Of a stretch of DNA of 64,000 nucleotides, positions 11,434 through 20,616 are shown piece by piece (the first letter of the stretch is position 1; every line of letters starts with the position of its first letter). The position numbers and the translations under genes are program-made. A model generated the notes under the pieces. It had not been told where the DNA came from. It ran no database searches and saw only the letters and a program-made list of their open reading frames with translations. Location: NCBI RefSeq assembly GCF_001583695.1, contig NZ_LOBC01000039.1:186001-250000 (forward strand), given 5' to 3'. This stretch comes from Bacillus wiedmannii (GTDB lineage Bacteria > Bacillota > Bacilli > Bacillales > Bacillaceae_G).

Positions 11434-13521
11434 ATGATTTGGAATTGGCTACGTAAGAAAAAAAAATCAAATACGACAGAGAAAAACGAAACAGATAATT
11501 CAGGGCAACAGCCTAACAACAATCAAGAGGATGATAACAAAGAACAGACTAGAAGTATGAAACATAATAAAGATAGCAATGACGAGCAAAAAAAAGAAAA
11601 AAACAAGGATTCGGCTCAAGATAAACAGCAATACTCTAAGCAAAACGACTCAGATGAGAATCAACAACAACATTCTAAACAAGACAACTCGGATCAGAAT
11701 CAACAACAACACTCTAAACAAAACGACTCGAATCAAAATCAACAACAACATTCTAAACAAAACGACTCGAATCAGAATCAACAACAACACTCTAAGCAAA
11801 ACGACTCGAATCAGAATCAACAACAACACTCTAAACAAAACAACTCGAATCAGAATCAACAACAACATTCTAAACAAAACGACTCGAATCAGAATCAACA
11901 ACAACACTCTAAACAAAACGACTCGAATCAGAATCAGCAACAAAATTCTAAACAAGGTAACTCGAATCAGAATCAACAACAAAATTCTAAACAAGGTAAC
12001 TCGGATCAAGATCAGCAGCAAAGCTCTGGAAATAATAGTATTTATGATTTTACGAAACCAGAAAAAGACCGTATTCATTCTCTACAAGATTTAATAGGGA
12101 AGCTCAAAAAGTCTAGTGATTTTGTTAATTATCACACATCTGATGATGAAACGATGCCTTATTGGATTTCTTACTATCGTCCTTCACTTGATGGAGAGAA
12201 ATTACAGAAATATTTAATGCCTATTCTGTTAGAACGACCTTGTACTTCATTAGAAGAGCTAAAAGAACATATTCCGATGAGTGGTATTACAATTACGAAT
12301 GACTTACAAAAAATTGAGGACATGGTTTTAAAGGGACATGCGATTATTCAATTGAATCAGCAAGATCAAAAGTGTATGCTTGCAAACATTGCAATTGATA
12401 CTTACCGGGCACCAAGCCCTCCATTAAATGAATCAACAGTTATCGGTCCACAAGAAGGCTTTGTAGAAGCTATTGATACGAATATTAATTTAGTACGAAA
12501 ACGCCTTCCTGTTTTAGATTTACAAACAAAAGAAATGATTGTCGGCGAATTTTCCAAAACGAAAGTTGTCATGATGTATTTAGACAACCTCGCTGAAAAA
12601 GATAATGTAGATTTTCTCGAGGAGTCATTACGTGCTCTTGAATATGATCAAATTAATGATAGTGCTTATATACAAGAATTAATGGGTGAAAAGTCGATTT
12701 TCCCTCTCTATATCAATACAGAACGTACTGATAGAGTTACAAAAGCACTAATTGATGGAAAAATCGCTATTTTTGTGGATGGTTCTCCAAGTGTTCTACT
12801 AACACCTGTATCCTATTTTGATTTTTTCATTTCACCAGAAGACTATAACGTCTCTTGGCTATACGCTACATTTTCACGCATTTTACGTCTTATCGCTGTT
12901 CTATTTTCGATCTGTGCTACACCGTTATACGTTGCAGTTTTAAATTATCATTATGAGCTCATTCCAAGTGATTTACTTGAAACTTTGATTTTATCAAGGG
13001 CACAAGTACCATTCCCACCTTTAATTGAGGCACTCTTTTTAGAACTTGCAATCGACTTACTGAGAGAAGCTGGCGCGAGGTTGCCGATGAAAGTTGGTCA
13101 AACGCTCGGTATTGTAGGCGGTATCGTAATCGGACAGGCATCTGTACAAGCTGGTTTAACGAGTAACATTTTATTAATTATCGTTGCATTATCAGCACTC
13201 GCTTCCTTTATTACACCTATTTATAAAATGGGTAATGCCGTTCGATTACTACGTTTCCCATTTCTAGCATTCGCAGAAATAGGAGGACTCTTCGGCATCT
13301 CTCTTGGATTTATCTTTTTATTTACCCATCTATTTAGACTTACTTCTTTACGTAAGCCGTACGCTTTGTTTTATCCGACAAGACAACAATCCGTTAAAGA
13401 TTCTTGGATTCGTTTCCCATTAACAATGATCGATACAAGAGATGTACAAGCAAGACCACAACATGTAAAAAAAGCAGCGAAAGGAATTTCAACAAAACAT
13501 AGATCGGATTTTGATGATTAA
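11434..13521 (+). CDS. gerHA: Spore germinant receptor A subunit (GerH/GerI type)
   Basis: 695 aa. Residues 1-200 are a hydrophilic head containing ten 13-residue repeats (QQQHSKQNDSNQN type, residues 65-198). Residues about 205-640 are the GerA-family body: a soluble domain with PYWISYYRPSLDGE and GKIAIFVDGSPSVLLTP, then four to five membrane helices (about 480-650). Inner spore membrane; with GerHB and GerHC it senses germinants, reported for GerH/GerI to be inosine and aromatic amino acids. The repeat-bearing head points to GerHA/GerIA rather than other Ger receptors. Ribosome site AAAGAGGG. gerHB follows after 16 nt. Confidence 0.88.
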   Translation: MIWNWLRKKKKSNTTEKNETDNSGQQPNNNQEDDNKEQTRSMKHNKDSNDEQKKEKNKDSAQDKQQYSKQNDSDENQQQHSKQDNSDQNQQQHSKQNDSNQNQQQHSKQNDSNQNQQQHSKQNDSNQNQQQHSKQNNSNQNQQQHSKQNDSNQNQQQHSKQNDSNQNQQQNSKQGNSNQNQQQNSKQGNSDQDQQQSSGNNSIYDFTKPEKDRIHSLQDLIGKLKKSSDFVNYHTSDDETMPYWISYYRPSLDGEKLQKYLMPILLERPCTSLEELKEHIPMSGITITNDLQKIEDMVLKGHAIIQLNQQDQKCMLANIAIDTYRAPSPPLNESTVIGPQEGFVEAIDTNINLVRKRLPVLDLQTKEMIVGEFSKTKVVMMYLDNLAEKDNVDFLEESLRALEYDQINDSAYIQELMGEKSIFPLYINTERTDRVTKALIDGKIAIFVDGSPSVLLTPVSYFDFFISPEDYNVSWLYATFSRILRLIAVLFSICATPLYVAVLNYHYELIPSDLLETLILSRAQVPFPPLIEALFLELAIDLLREAGARLPMKVGQTLGIVGGIVIGQASVQAGLTSNILLIIVALSALASFITPIYKMGNAVRLLRFPFLAFAEIGGLFGISLGFIFLFTHLFRLTSLRKPYALFYPTRQQSVKDSWIRFPLTMIDTRDVQARPQHVKKAAKGISTKHRSDFDD
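11626..12027 (+). repeat. 39-bp tandem repeats inside gerHA
   Basis: Ten in-frame copies of a 39-bp unit encoding 13 residues, with SKQ recurring at residues 68, 81, 94, 107, 120, 133, 146, 159, 172 and 185. Central copies are nearly identical at DNA level and the outer ones diverge (for example NSKQGNS), the pattern of expansion and contraction by slippage or recombination. Confidence 0.95.
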
Positions 13522-13537
13522 GGAATGAGGTGCATTG

Positions 13538-14632
13538 ATGAGTCAAGTTCAAGAAAAATATCAAATATCTCCTGTCTTTGTTTTCTTCTTAATTCACAGT
13601 GCACAGTTTGGTGCTGGTGTTCTCGGGTTCGCTCGAATTATTGCAAAAGCTGCTGGATACGACGGCTGGATGGGGGTTCTCCTCACAGGGATCATTATTC
13701 ATATTATCATCTGGATGATGTATTATTCATTAAAAACTGTAGAAGGAAACTTAATTGATTTACACAAACAACTTTTTGGAAAATGGATCGGAAATGGTAT
13801 TAATATCATTTTTATGGCTTATTTTTTCATTGTAAGCATTTCTGTTGTTAGAACATATGTCGAAATTATTCAAGTATGGATGTTTCCTAGTGCATCCACC
13901 TGGATGCTCACATTCTTTTTATGTTTAATAAGTTATTACATTATTTCATCAGGCTTCCGTGTCATTGCAGGAATTTGTGTTATTTCTGTTGGTGGAACCT
14001 TAGGTTATCTTTTTCTAAGTCTTTTCATTTTGAAATTCTCACATTGGGATAATTTACTTCCAATATTTTCACATTCTTTTACAGATATTTTGAAAGCAGC
14101 TCAACTATCTATTTATAGTATGACAGGATTTGAAATTTTCCTTATGATTTATCCATTTGTTAAAGAGCCAGAGAAATCCCATAAATTTGCGCAATATGGG
14201 GCATTATTTTCCAATATTTTATATTTATTTAGTACCATTCTCGCTTTTACATTCTTTAGCGAAAAACAATTACTCAAAACTATTTGGTCTCAGCTGTCCA
14301 TGACACAAGTTATTAAGCTTCCTTTTATAGAGCGACTTGAGTATATCGCTATTTCCGGTTATGCTCTCGTTATTATTACCAGCTTTATCCTACCTTTATG
14401 GGCTGCAACTAGAGGAACGCATGAAATCTTTCGTGTGAAGCAACGAGGTATTTTGATCGCATTTATGCTTATCACTTTAGTTGTTTCACAACTTTTAACG
14501 AACAGGCATGATATTAATGATTTTATTAGCAATGTATCTAAAGTTAGTTTTTGGCTTATATATGTATACATCCCAATTCTATTTATTATTGTGTGGGTGA
14601 AAAGAAAATGGAAAAAACCAAAAGAAAATTAA
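13538..14632 (+). CDS. gerHB: Spore germinant receptor B subunit
   Basis: 364 aa, GerB/APC-superfamily permease-like protein with about ten membrane helices. The N-terminus QEKYQISPVFVFFLIHSAQFGAGVLGF is typical of GerB subunits. The ATG at 13538 is preferred over the TTG at 13535 because GAGGTG is then 5 nt away. It likely forms the ligand-binding membrane subunit of the receptor. It overlaps gerHC by 25 nt in another frame, implying translational coupling. Confidence 0.9.
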   Translation: MSQVQEKYQISPVFVFFLIHSAQFGAGVLGFARIIAKAAGYDGWMGVLLTGIIIHIIIWMMYYSLKTVEGNLIDLHKQLFGKWIGNGINIIFMAYFFIVSISVVRTYVEIIQVWMFPSASTWMLTFFLCLISYYIISSGFRVIAGICVISVGGTLGYLFLSLFILKFSHWDNLLPIFSHSFTDILKAAQLSIYSMTGFEIFLMIYPFVKEPEKSHKFAQYGALFSNILYLFSTILAFTFFSEKQLLKTIWSQLSMTQVIKLPFIERLEYIAISGYALVIITSFILPLWAATRGTHEIFRVKQRGILIAFMLITLVVSQLLTNRHDINDFISNVSKVSFWLIYVYIPILFIIVWVKRKWKKPKEN

Positions 14633-15687
14633 TAATTCTTGCTTGCATCAGTATCTTCAGTCTAACTGGTTGCTTACAAAAAAATATTATTGATGACGTT
14701 CAGCTCATTCAAGGAACTGCCTTCGATACAGCAAAAGATAATAAAGTAAAAGTTACATTCGTTTGCCCCATACAAAAAAAGGGAAATAAAGTTCAAGTCT
14801 ATGAAGGAACAGGAAACGCAGTAAAACAAGTAAAGGCAGATACCTCTTTAGAATCTTCGCAACCGTTCGCAAGCGGTCAAATGCGTGTTGCCTTATTCAC
14901 AACAAAGATTGCTAAAAAAGGATTATCAACTTCCTTTGATACATTGATTCGTGATGTGAATATTGGTAACTCACTGTATGTTGGACTATTAGAAGGCAGT
15001 GGTACTGAACTATTTAAAGGAAAATATAGTACCTCTTACAATGTTGCGATTTATATAAAAAAAATGTTAGAACATAATATGGACACTGGGCCTTTGCCAA
15101 CTGACAATTTATATTTAGGCGCCTTCAGGTACTACCGTGAAGGACAAGATTCCTATATGCCTATCCTAAAAAAACATGGAGATAAAATAAAGATTACTGG
15201 TATCGGTCTCTTGAAAAAGGATAAGTTAGTCGGCACAATTAAGTACCACGATATGTTTGTTTTCAAAGGACTGCTAGAAAAGCACCGTCTAGATTCACAT
15301 GAATTTAAAACCAATCCTGGCTATGCAATGATTAATAACATCCGTTCCGTTCCTACCTACGAAGTAACTATAAAAAATGGAAAACCTTCTTTCTATATTC
15401 ATGTAAAAATGGAAGCTCGTATTCAAGAATTATCTCGAAAATTCAACTTAGAAAATAAAAAGAACACGCAAAAAATAGCGAAAGCGGTTGAGAAACAGTT
15501 AGATGCAAAAGCTACAAAACTAATTAAACAGTTTAAATCCTTAAATGTTGACCCTCTTGGACTTGGAGCAAAATATAGACAACATTATCGTCCATTTAAA
15601 TTAGAAGAGTGGCGAAAAATGTACAAAGATGTGCCAATTAAAGTAAAATACACCGTTAATATTACAAATTCTGGTGTAATCGAATGA
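14608..15687 (+). CDS. gerHC: Spore germinant receptor C subunit (lipoprotein)
   Basis: 359 aa. The start is the ATG at 14608, which gives a clean lipoprotein signal: MEKTKRKLIILACISIFSLTGC with lipobox LTGC (Cys22). The remainder is the GerC-family domain (VQLIQGTAFDTAKDNKVKVTF, EVTIKNGKPSFYIHVKMEARI). Expected on the outer face of the inner spore membrane, lipidated. Last gene of gerHABC, followed by a strong terminator. Confidence 0.9.
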   Translation: MEKTKRKLIILACISIFSLTGCLQKNIIDDVQLIQGTAFDTAKDNKVKVTFVCPIQKKGNKVQVYEGTGNAVKQVKADTSLESSQPFASGQMRVALFTTKIAKKGLSTSFDTLIRDVNIGNSLYVGLLEGSGTELFKGKYSTSYNVAIYIKKMLEHNMDTGPLPTDNLYLGAFRYYREGQDSYMPILKKHGDKIKITGIGLLKKDKLVGTIKYHDMFVFKGLLEKHRLDSHEFKTNPGYAMINNIRSVPTYEVTIKNGKPSFYIHVKMEARIQELSRKFNLENKKNTQKIAKAVEKQLDAKATKLIKQFKSLNVDPLGLGAKYRQHYRPFKLEEWRKMYKDVPIKVKYTVNITNSGVIE

Positions 15688-15697
15688 GAAATGATTG

Positions 15698-15744
15698 AAC
15701 TCCTCTCTCCAGCATGATACAACGGATAGAGGAGTTTTTATTTT
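15698..15744 (+). terminator. Terminator of gerHABC
   Basis: AACTCCTCT / AGAGGAGTT stem, 21-nt loop region, then TTTTATTTT. Confidence 0.85.
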
Positions 15745-15765
15745 AGATAGAGAGAGAAGATATTT

Positions 15766-15963
15766 ATGGGGGAGCTTATGTCTAAAAAATTAGTAAAGCC
15801 TATTTTAAATGGTATTTTATTTCTCGGCGTCTTTTTATTTGCTCATACATACTTAAAAAATGTTTCCTTCACACGTTATTTACTTGTCGTTATACCAATG
15901 TTGCTCGTTGGTATGTTTGGCATCGACCTTATTTTATCCATTTTAATAAAAGAAGAAAAATAA
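15766..15963 (+). CDS. Small two-helix membrane protein
   Basis: 65 aa (or 61 aa if it starts at the ATG at 15778). Two hydrophobic helices (about 13-31 and 38-58) with basic ends. Start uncertain: GGGGGAG sits only 3 nt before the second ATG, while the first has only a weak AGAGAGAAG. Not recognised. It lies between two terminators, so it is transcribed by itself. Confidence 0.65.
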   Translation: MGELMSKKLVKPILNGILFLGVFLFAHTYLKNVSFTRYLLVVIPMLLVGMFGIDLILSILIKEEK

Positions 15964-15971
15964 CGAGCAGG

Positions 15972-16009
15972 GCCGTCCCAAAAGTATTGCGGGATGGCTT
16001 TCTTTTTTT
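15972..16009 (+). terminator. Rho-independent terminator
   Basis: GCCGTCCC / GGGATGGC (one G-U pair) then TTTCTTTTTTT. Confidence 0.85.
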
Positions 16010-16152
16010 AACAGGTTTTGTCATTAAGTCGATATAATCTTTCACTATCGCTATCTTAACTAAAAGATGAAACTTTTGAACAGTCCCTTTTCATTTCATA
16101 ATCACCCTATGTTACAATGAGATTCGGACAAAGTGAGAAAGGATGAAACAAC

Positions 16153-16575
16153 ATGACAAACGAAAAAGGTTTAGATAAAGGATACGAACTTGTTGCGAAA
16201 ATGCATGAAGTATTCGGGCATCCTGTGACAAATACACCAACAAAACTAGCAGAAGAGCGCACAAAAATTCGTGCTAGCTTTATGCAAGAAGAGCTAGAAG
16301 AATTTCTAGAAGCAACGACTGTTGAAGATCAATACGATGCACTTATTGACCTTATTTACTTTGCATTCGGAACGTTTGCAGAAATGGGCGTACGTCCAGA
16401 TAAAGGATTCGAAATTGTAAATAACGCAAACATGGCAAAATTATTCCCTGATGGGAAACCTCGATTCCGCGAAGGCGATGGCAAAATTCTAAAACCAGAA
16501 GGCTGGCAAGCACCAGAGCCACAACTTCGTGCTGAAATCGAACGTCAGCGCCAAGAAGCTGAAAAAAACTGCTAG
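16153..16575 (+). CDS. MazG-like all-alpha NTP pyrophosphohydrolase
   Basis: 140 aa. The metal-binding pattern of the MazG/PRA-PH fold is visible: EELEEFLEA (about 47-55) followed by DALIDLIYFAFGTF (about 64-77). The C-terminal half (GFEIVNNANMAKLFPDGKPRFREGDGKILKP) matches the phosphoribosyl-ATP pyrophosphohydrolase-like group that substitutes for nucleotide clean-up enzymes. Substrate unknown; it is not in a his operon. AAAGGA precedes the ATG. Confidence 0.8.
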   Translation: MTNEKGLDKGYELVAKMHEVFGHPVTNTPTKLAEERTKIRASFMQEELEEFLEATTVEDQYDALIDLIYFAFGTFAEMGVRPDKGFEIVNNANMAKLFPDGKPRFREGDGKILKPEGWQAPEPQLRAEIERQRQEAEKNC

Positions 16576-16596
16576 GATTTCCTAGCAGTTTTTTAT
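16569..16596. terminator. Bidirectional terminator
   Basis: CTGCTAGGA / TCCTAGCAG with a 2-nt loop and T-run; the A-run on the left serves the convergent His-rich gene. The left arm includes the last codons of the MazG-like gene. Confidence 0.88.
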
Positions 16597-16619
16597 TATG
16601 TCTTTTTTTATGCAATTCA

Positions 16620-17531
16620 TTAATGACCCACGTGTCCCGCGTGTCCTGCTGCTCCACTAATGCTAGCTGCTCCTGCCGCTGCCCCTGCTGCCCCTGCTCC
16701 AATTCCACCTGCCCAAGGAGAAGATTGTTGCTGTTGTTGATATTGCTGATATTGTTGGTGTTGCTGGTGTTGTTGCCCCTGCTGACCATGGTGGCTCTGT
16801 TGACCTTGTTGGCCTTGATGGTGATGATGACCATGGTGGCCGTGTTGGCCTTGGTGGTGATGATGACCATGGTGACCGTGCTGGCCTTGATGCGTTTGAT
16901 AAAGAACAGCTTGCGGATGAATGTGGTGTTGACCGTGGTGATGTACTTGTTGTTGGTGATGACCATGGTGGCCGTGTTGGCCTTGGTGGTGATGATGACC
17001 ATGATGACCTTGTTGGCCTTGGTGATGATGACCATGGTGACCGTGCTGGCCTTGATGGTGGTGATGACCTTGATGACCTTGGTGATGATGGTGTACATGA
17101 TGGCCATGTTGTCCCTGGTGATGATGATGTACATGATGACCGTGAACACCTTGCGGATACCCACCTATTCCTCCAGCTACAACACCTACTCCCGGTACCG
17201 GAAATCCTGTCTGTACTCCTCCAATGAAAGAAGGAAATGTAGTTGGTGCTCCTACTGGAATTCCTGTCTGTACGCCAGCTACTGATGTTGGAAATCCTCC
17301 TGTTACTGTAGGCATTCCAGCCCCTGATGTCGAAAACCCTCCCATTAATGTAGGCATTCCAGTTTGCATGCCAGCTACCGATGTTGGAAATCCTCCTGCT
17401 GCTCCACCCATCCAGCTCGGAATTCCACCGTACCCTTGTTGGTCAGCTCCTCCCATTAACATCATTTGTTCATAACTACCCGATCCACCTCCGAAGAAGC
17501 CATGTGGTGCATTATTGTCCATCCCTTTCAT
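16620..17531 (-). CDS. Glycine/histidine-rich repeat protein, putative spore coat or exosporium protein
   Basis: About 303 aa. Residues 1-125 are Gly/Met/Pro-rich with repeats of the GGFPTSVAGMQTGMP type. Residues about 126-260 are almost only His, Gly and Gln in HGHHxHHHHQGQ units. The tail is Gln-rich, then Ala/Gly-rich (GAGAAGAAAGAASISGAAGHAGHVGH). No signal peptide, no recognised enzyme domain. Composition fits metal-binding structural proteins of spore coats; that role is inferred. Start options are ATG 17531 (AGAGGTG upstream) or ATG 17522. Convergent with the MazG-like gene. Confidence 0.75.
   Translation of the reverse strand: MKGMDNNAPHGFFGGGSGSYEQMMLMGGADQQGYGGIPSWMGGAAGGFPTSVAGMQTGMPTLMGGFSTSGAGMPTVTGGFPTSVAGVQTGIPVGAPTTFPSFIGGVQTGFPVPGVGVVAGGIGGYPQGVHGHHVHHHHQGQHGHHVHHHHQGHQGHHHHQGQHGHHGHHHQGQQGHHGHHHHQGQHGHHGHHQQQVHHHGQHHIHPQAVLYQTHQGQHGHHGHHHHQGQHGHHGHHHHQGQQGQQSHHGQQGQQHQQHQQYQQYQQQQQSSPWAGGIGAGAAGAAAGAASISGAAGHAGHVGH
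16800..17150 (-). repeat. His/Gly/Gln-coding tandem repeat region
   Basis: Irregular tandem units of about 18-36 bp coding GQHGHHGHHHHQ, with blocks such as TGGTGATGATGACCATGGTG recurring at 16836-17020. Probably length-variable among strains. Confidence 0.8.
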
Positions 17532-17688
17532 TCCTTTCACCTCTTCTACTTAATTTAGCCTACCTTTTTTATCATATTTCCTATAAAAAAATAGGTGTTT
17601 GTCTGTATTGGAATTCCGCTCTTTTATTTGTACGCAGTGGAATGATTGAAAACTTAGATGAGGGTGATCCTGAGATTATTTTCTACAC

Positions 17689-17722
17689 AAAAAAGCTCAG
17701 AGTATAAATACTCTGAGCTTTT
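17689..17722. terminator. Terminator of leuS
   Basis: Perfect 14-bp stem AAAAGCTCAGAGTA / TACTCTGAGCTTTT, 4-nt loop; symmetrical A and T runs. Confidence 0.9.
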
Positions 17723-17734
17723 ATTTAGAGTGAA

Positions 17735-20143
17735 TTAGTTTGCAACAACGTTAACAAGTTTTCCAGGAACAACAATTACTTTACGAACTGTTTTCCCTTC
17801 AATTTGGTCTTGAATTGCTTCAAGTGCAAGTTGTTCCATTTCTTCTTTTGATGCATCTTTACTCATTGTTAGTTTTGCGCGAACTTTACCCATAACTTGA
17901 ACAACGATTTCAACTTCATCTTCTACAAGTTTAGACTCATCAAATGTTGGCCAGCTTGCATATGTGATTGTTTCATTGTAACCAAGCTTGCTCCATAGCT
18001 CTTCCCCAATGTGAGGTGCAACTGGTGCAATCATTTTTACGAAACCTTCTACATATTCTTTCGGAAGTGTTTCAGCTTTGTATGCATCGTTGATGAATAC
18101 CATCATTTGAGAAATCGCTGTGTTGAAGCGAAGCTCTGCATAGTCTTCTGTTACTTTCTTCACTGTTTGGTGGTAAGCTTTTTCAAGCTCTTTATTTGGT
18201 GCATCAGTAATTTTCTCGCTTAATTCACCGTTATCTTGAATGAATAGGCGCCATACGCGGTCTAGGAAACGACGCGCTCCGTCAAGACCATTTTCAGACC
18301 AAGCGATTGAAGCATCTAATGGTCCCATGAACATTTCGTATAGACGAAGTGTATCTGCACCATGGCTTGCTACGATATCATCAGGGTTTACAACGTTACC
18401 TTTTGATTTACTCATTTTCTCGTTGTTTTCACCTAGAATCATACCTTGGTTGAATAATTGTTGGAATGGCTCTTTCGTTGGAACTACACCGATATCGTAT
18501 AATACTTTATGCCAGAAACGAGCATATAGTAAGTGAAGTACAGCATGCTCTGCTCCGCCGATATAAATATCAACTGGAAGCCATTGTTTTACTTTTTCAG
18601 GATCTACAAGTGCTTCGCTGTTGTTTGGATCGATGTAACGTAGGTAATACCAGCAGCTACCAGCCCATTGTGGCATTGTATTCGTTTCACGACGACCTTT
18701 TTTACCAGTCTCAGGATCAATAACGTTTACCCACTCGTCAATGTTAGCAAGTGGTGATTCACCAGTACCTGAAGGACGGATGTTTTCTGTTTTAGGAAGA
18801 ACTAATGGTAATTCTTCTTCTTTCACAGCTGTCATTGTGCCATCTTCCCAGTGGATTACTGGAATTGGCTCACCCCAGTAACGTTGACGGCTGAATAACC
18901 AGTCACGTAGACGGTACGTTACTTTTTGATTTCCTGCGCTCGTTACTTCAAGCCATTCAATCATTTTTACGATTGCTTCTTCTTTATTTAAGCCATCAAG
19001 GAATGCTGAGTTTACGTGCGCACCATCACCTGTGTATGCTTCTTTCGTAATGTCTCCGCCTTTTACAACTTCCTTCATTGGAAGATTGAACGTTGATGCG
19101 AATTCATAGTCACGCTCATCATGAGCTGGAACTGCCATTACAGCACCTGTTCCGTAAGTTGCAAGAACATAGTCAGCGATCCAGATTGGTAATTTCTCGC
19201 CATTTACTGGGTTAACTGCGTAAGCACCAGTGAATACACCAGTTTTCTCTTTCGCAAGTTCTGTACGCTCTAGGTCACTCTTCATTTTAACAGAGTTAAT
19301 GTAAGCTTCTACAGCTTCTTTTTGCTCTGCTGTTGTAATGTCAGCAACAAGCGCATGCTCTGGAGCAAGTACACAGTAGCTCGCACCAAATAGTGTATCA
19401 GGACGTGTTGTGAAAACTGTGAATTTCTCGTCTGTACCATCGATGTTGAAGTGTACTTCTGCACCTTCAGAACGACCAATCCAGTTACGTTGCATATCTT
19501 TTAAGCTTTCTGGCCAATCAAGCTCATCTAGATCTTCTAATAGACGATCTCCGTAAGCTGTAATTTTTAACATCCACTGTCTCATCGGACGACGCTCAAC
19601 TGGATGTCCACCGCGCTCACTCTTACCGTCAATGATTTCTTCATTTGCAAGTACTGTACCAAGTGCTGGGCACCAGTTTACAGGTACTTCATCAACGTAA
19701 GCTAAGCCTTTTTCAAATAGTTTTAGGAAGATCCATTGTGTCCATTTGTAGTAGTTTGGATCTGTTGTATTTACTTCACGATCCCAATCGTAAGAGAAGC
19801 CTAACGCTTTAATTTGATTACGGAACGTATTAATATTAAGCTCTGTAAATTCTGCCGGGCTGTTTCCAGTATCAAGTGCATATTGCTCTGCTGGAAGACC
19901 GAACGCATCCCATCCCATTGGATGAAGAACGTTATATCCTTGCATACGCTTCATACGAGATAAAATATCTGTCGCTGTATAACCTTCTGGATGTCCTACG
20001 TGTAGGCCTGCACCTGATGGATATGGGAACATATCTAGTGCATAAAATTTTGGTTTTTCTGTCTCATCTGGCGTACGGAATGTTTTATTCTCTTCCCAGT
20101 ACCCTTGCCACTTCTTCTCAATATTTTGATGATTAAAGCTCAT
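17735..20143 (-). CDS. leuS: Leucyl-tRNA synthetase
   Basis: 802 aa, class I synthetase charging tRNA-Leu. The HIGH-type motif is in [13 protein letters not shown] (about 48-60) and KMSKSKGN near residue 576. The CP1 editing domain lies between, with [19 protein letters not shown] lies upstream of the ATG. Expression is controlled by the T-box leader immediately upstream. Confidence 0.98.
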   Translation of the reverse strand: MSFNHQNIEKKWQGYWEENKTFRTPDETEKPKFYALDMFPYPSGAGLHVGHPEGYTATDILSRMKRMQGYNVLHPMGWDAFGLPAEQYALDTGNSPAEFTELNINTFRNQIKALGFSYDWDREVNTTDPNYYKWTQWIFLKLFEKGLAYVDEVPVNWCPALGTVLANEEIIDGKSERGGHPVERRPMRQWMLKITAYGDRLLEDLDELDWPESLKDMQRNWIGRSEGAEVHFNIDGTDEKFTVFTTRPDTLFGASYCVLAPEHALVADITTAEQKEAVEAYINSVKMKSDLERTELAKEKTGVFTGAYAVNPVNGEKLPIWIADYVLATYGTGAVMAVPAHDERDYEFASTFNLPMKEVVKGGDITKEAYTGDGAHVNSAFLDGLNKEEAIVKMIEWLEVTSAGNQKVTYRLRDWLFSRQRYWGEPIPVIHWEDGTMTAVKEEELPLVLPKTENIRPSGTGESPLANIDEWVNVIDPETGKKGRRETNTMPQWAGSCWYYLRYIDPNNSEALVDPEKVKQWLPVDIYIGGAEHAVLHLLYARFWHKVLYDIGVVPTKEPFQQLFNQGMILGENNEKMSKSKGNVVNPDDIVASHGADTLRLYEMFMGPLDASIAWSENGLDGARRFLDRVWRLFIQDNGELSEKITDAPNKELEKAYHQTVKKVTEDYAELRFNTAISQMMVFINDAYKAETLPKEYVEGFVKMIAPVAPHIGEELWSKLGYNETITYASWPTFDESKLVEDEVEIVVQVMGKVRAKLTMSKDASKEEMEQLALEAIQDQIEGKTVRKVIVVPGKLVNVVAN

Positions 20144-20189
20144 GAGATACCCTCCTTGAAATTCTATTTATTTTCACCGCCCAAAATAC

Positions 20190-20425
20190 AAAAAACCTCT
20201 CATCCCTAGAAAGGGACGAGAGGTTATAGATTCCCGCGGTACCACCCTAAATTAATGTACAAATATACATTCGCTTAGATCCGTAACGTGGATTAACGGC
20301 AATTGCTACTACTAGTTTCACAACTGCAACTCAAAGGCGAGTTCATAACGAAACGTGGATTGACTTGCACCGACCGTCAACTCTCTAAACCAGCTTCTAT
20401 TACTACTACTCCTTCTCACTGTTAT
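20190..20425 (-). promoter_or_regulatory. Leucine T-box riboswitch of leuS
   Basis: The T-box antiterminator sequence (CCGCGGTACCACCCT on the plus strand, 20234-20248) is followed downstream by a terminator ACCTCTC..GAGAGGT with T6 (20195-20224). Stem I has the AGAGAG and GGTGCAA-type elements, and the specifier codon is CTC (Leu) in GAACTCGCC (plus 20339-20341). Uncharged tRNA-Leu is expected to stabilise the antiterminator and allow leuS transcription. Confidence 0.93.
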
Positions 20426-20577
20426 TACAAATATAAGTTAATGTGAACTACCCACCACTTCGTATCTCTAAAGAGCTTACTTGAAGCTAAGGCTTCTCGG
20501 TTAATCGTTACTCTTACTAACTAACGAATTCGTCTTAGGACAGCCGAGCTATCTCCCTTGTTCCAAAGGTTGTTTTA
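20426..20577 (-). promoter_or_regulatory. Extra structured 5' leader ahead of the leuS T-box
   Basis: About 150 nt lie between the predicted start site (near 20577) and the T-box. They contain several potential stems: CTCGG with CCGAG enclosing about 41 nt, AAGC-CTTA-GCTT, and CTCT-TT-AGAG. I do not recognise the structure. It may extend T-box stem I or be a separate element. Confidence 0.4.
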
Positions 20578-20586
20578 TTTAAATAT

Positions 20587-20615
20587 ATTCTAAAACATGT
20601 TACATGTTCCGTCAA
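20587..20615 (-). promoter_or_regulatory. Sigma-A promoter of leuS with internal palindrome
   Basis: Minus strand: -35 TTGACG (20610-20615), 17-bp spacer, -10 TAGAAT (20587-20592). The spacer holds a near-perfect palindrome, AACATGT-T-ACATGTT (20594-20608). The -35 lies 2 nt beyond the yttB stop codon. Confidence 0.7.
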
Positions 20616-20616
20616 A

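Noticed and set aside
11626-12027. Tandem 39-bp units as a possible CRISPR array
   Set aside because: Units are contiguous, in frame and have no unique spacers; no cas genes in the window.
11579-12094. Alternative frames rich in Asn/Thr/Ile and an antisense Leu/Ile-rich frame across the gerHA repeats
   Set aside because: Produced by translating the 39-bp repeat in other frames; gerHA itself is clearly the coding frame.
14551-14632. Frameshift between gerHB and gerHC
   Set aside because: The overlap is only 25 nt once the lipoprotein start at 14608 is used; both products are complete.
16623-17475. Plus-strand frames across the His-rich gene
   Set aside because: Shadow frames of the repeat; no start signals, and the His-rich frame has terminators and ribosome site in the right places.
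20426-20577. A tRNA-like sequence (GGGAGATAGCTCGGCTGTCC) in the leuS leader
   Set aside because: The start resembles a tRNA D-arm but no anticodon arm, TPsiC arm or acceptor stem can be completed.
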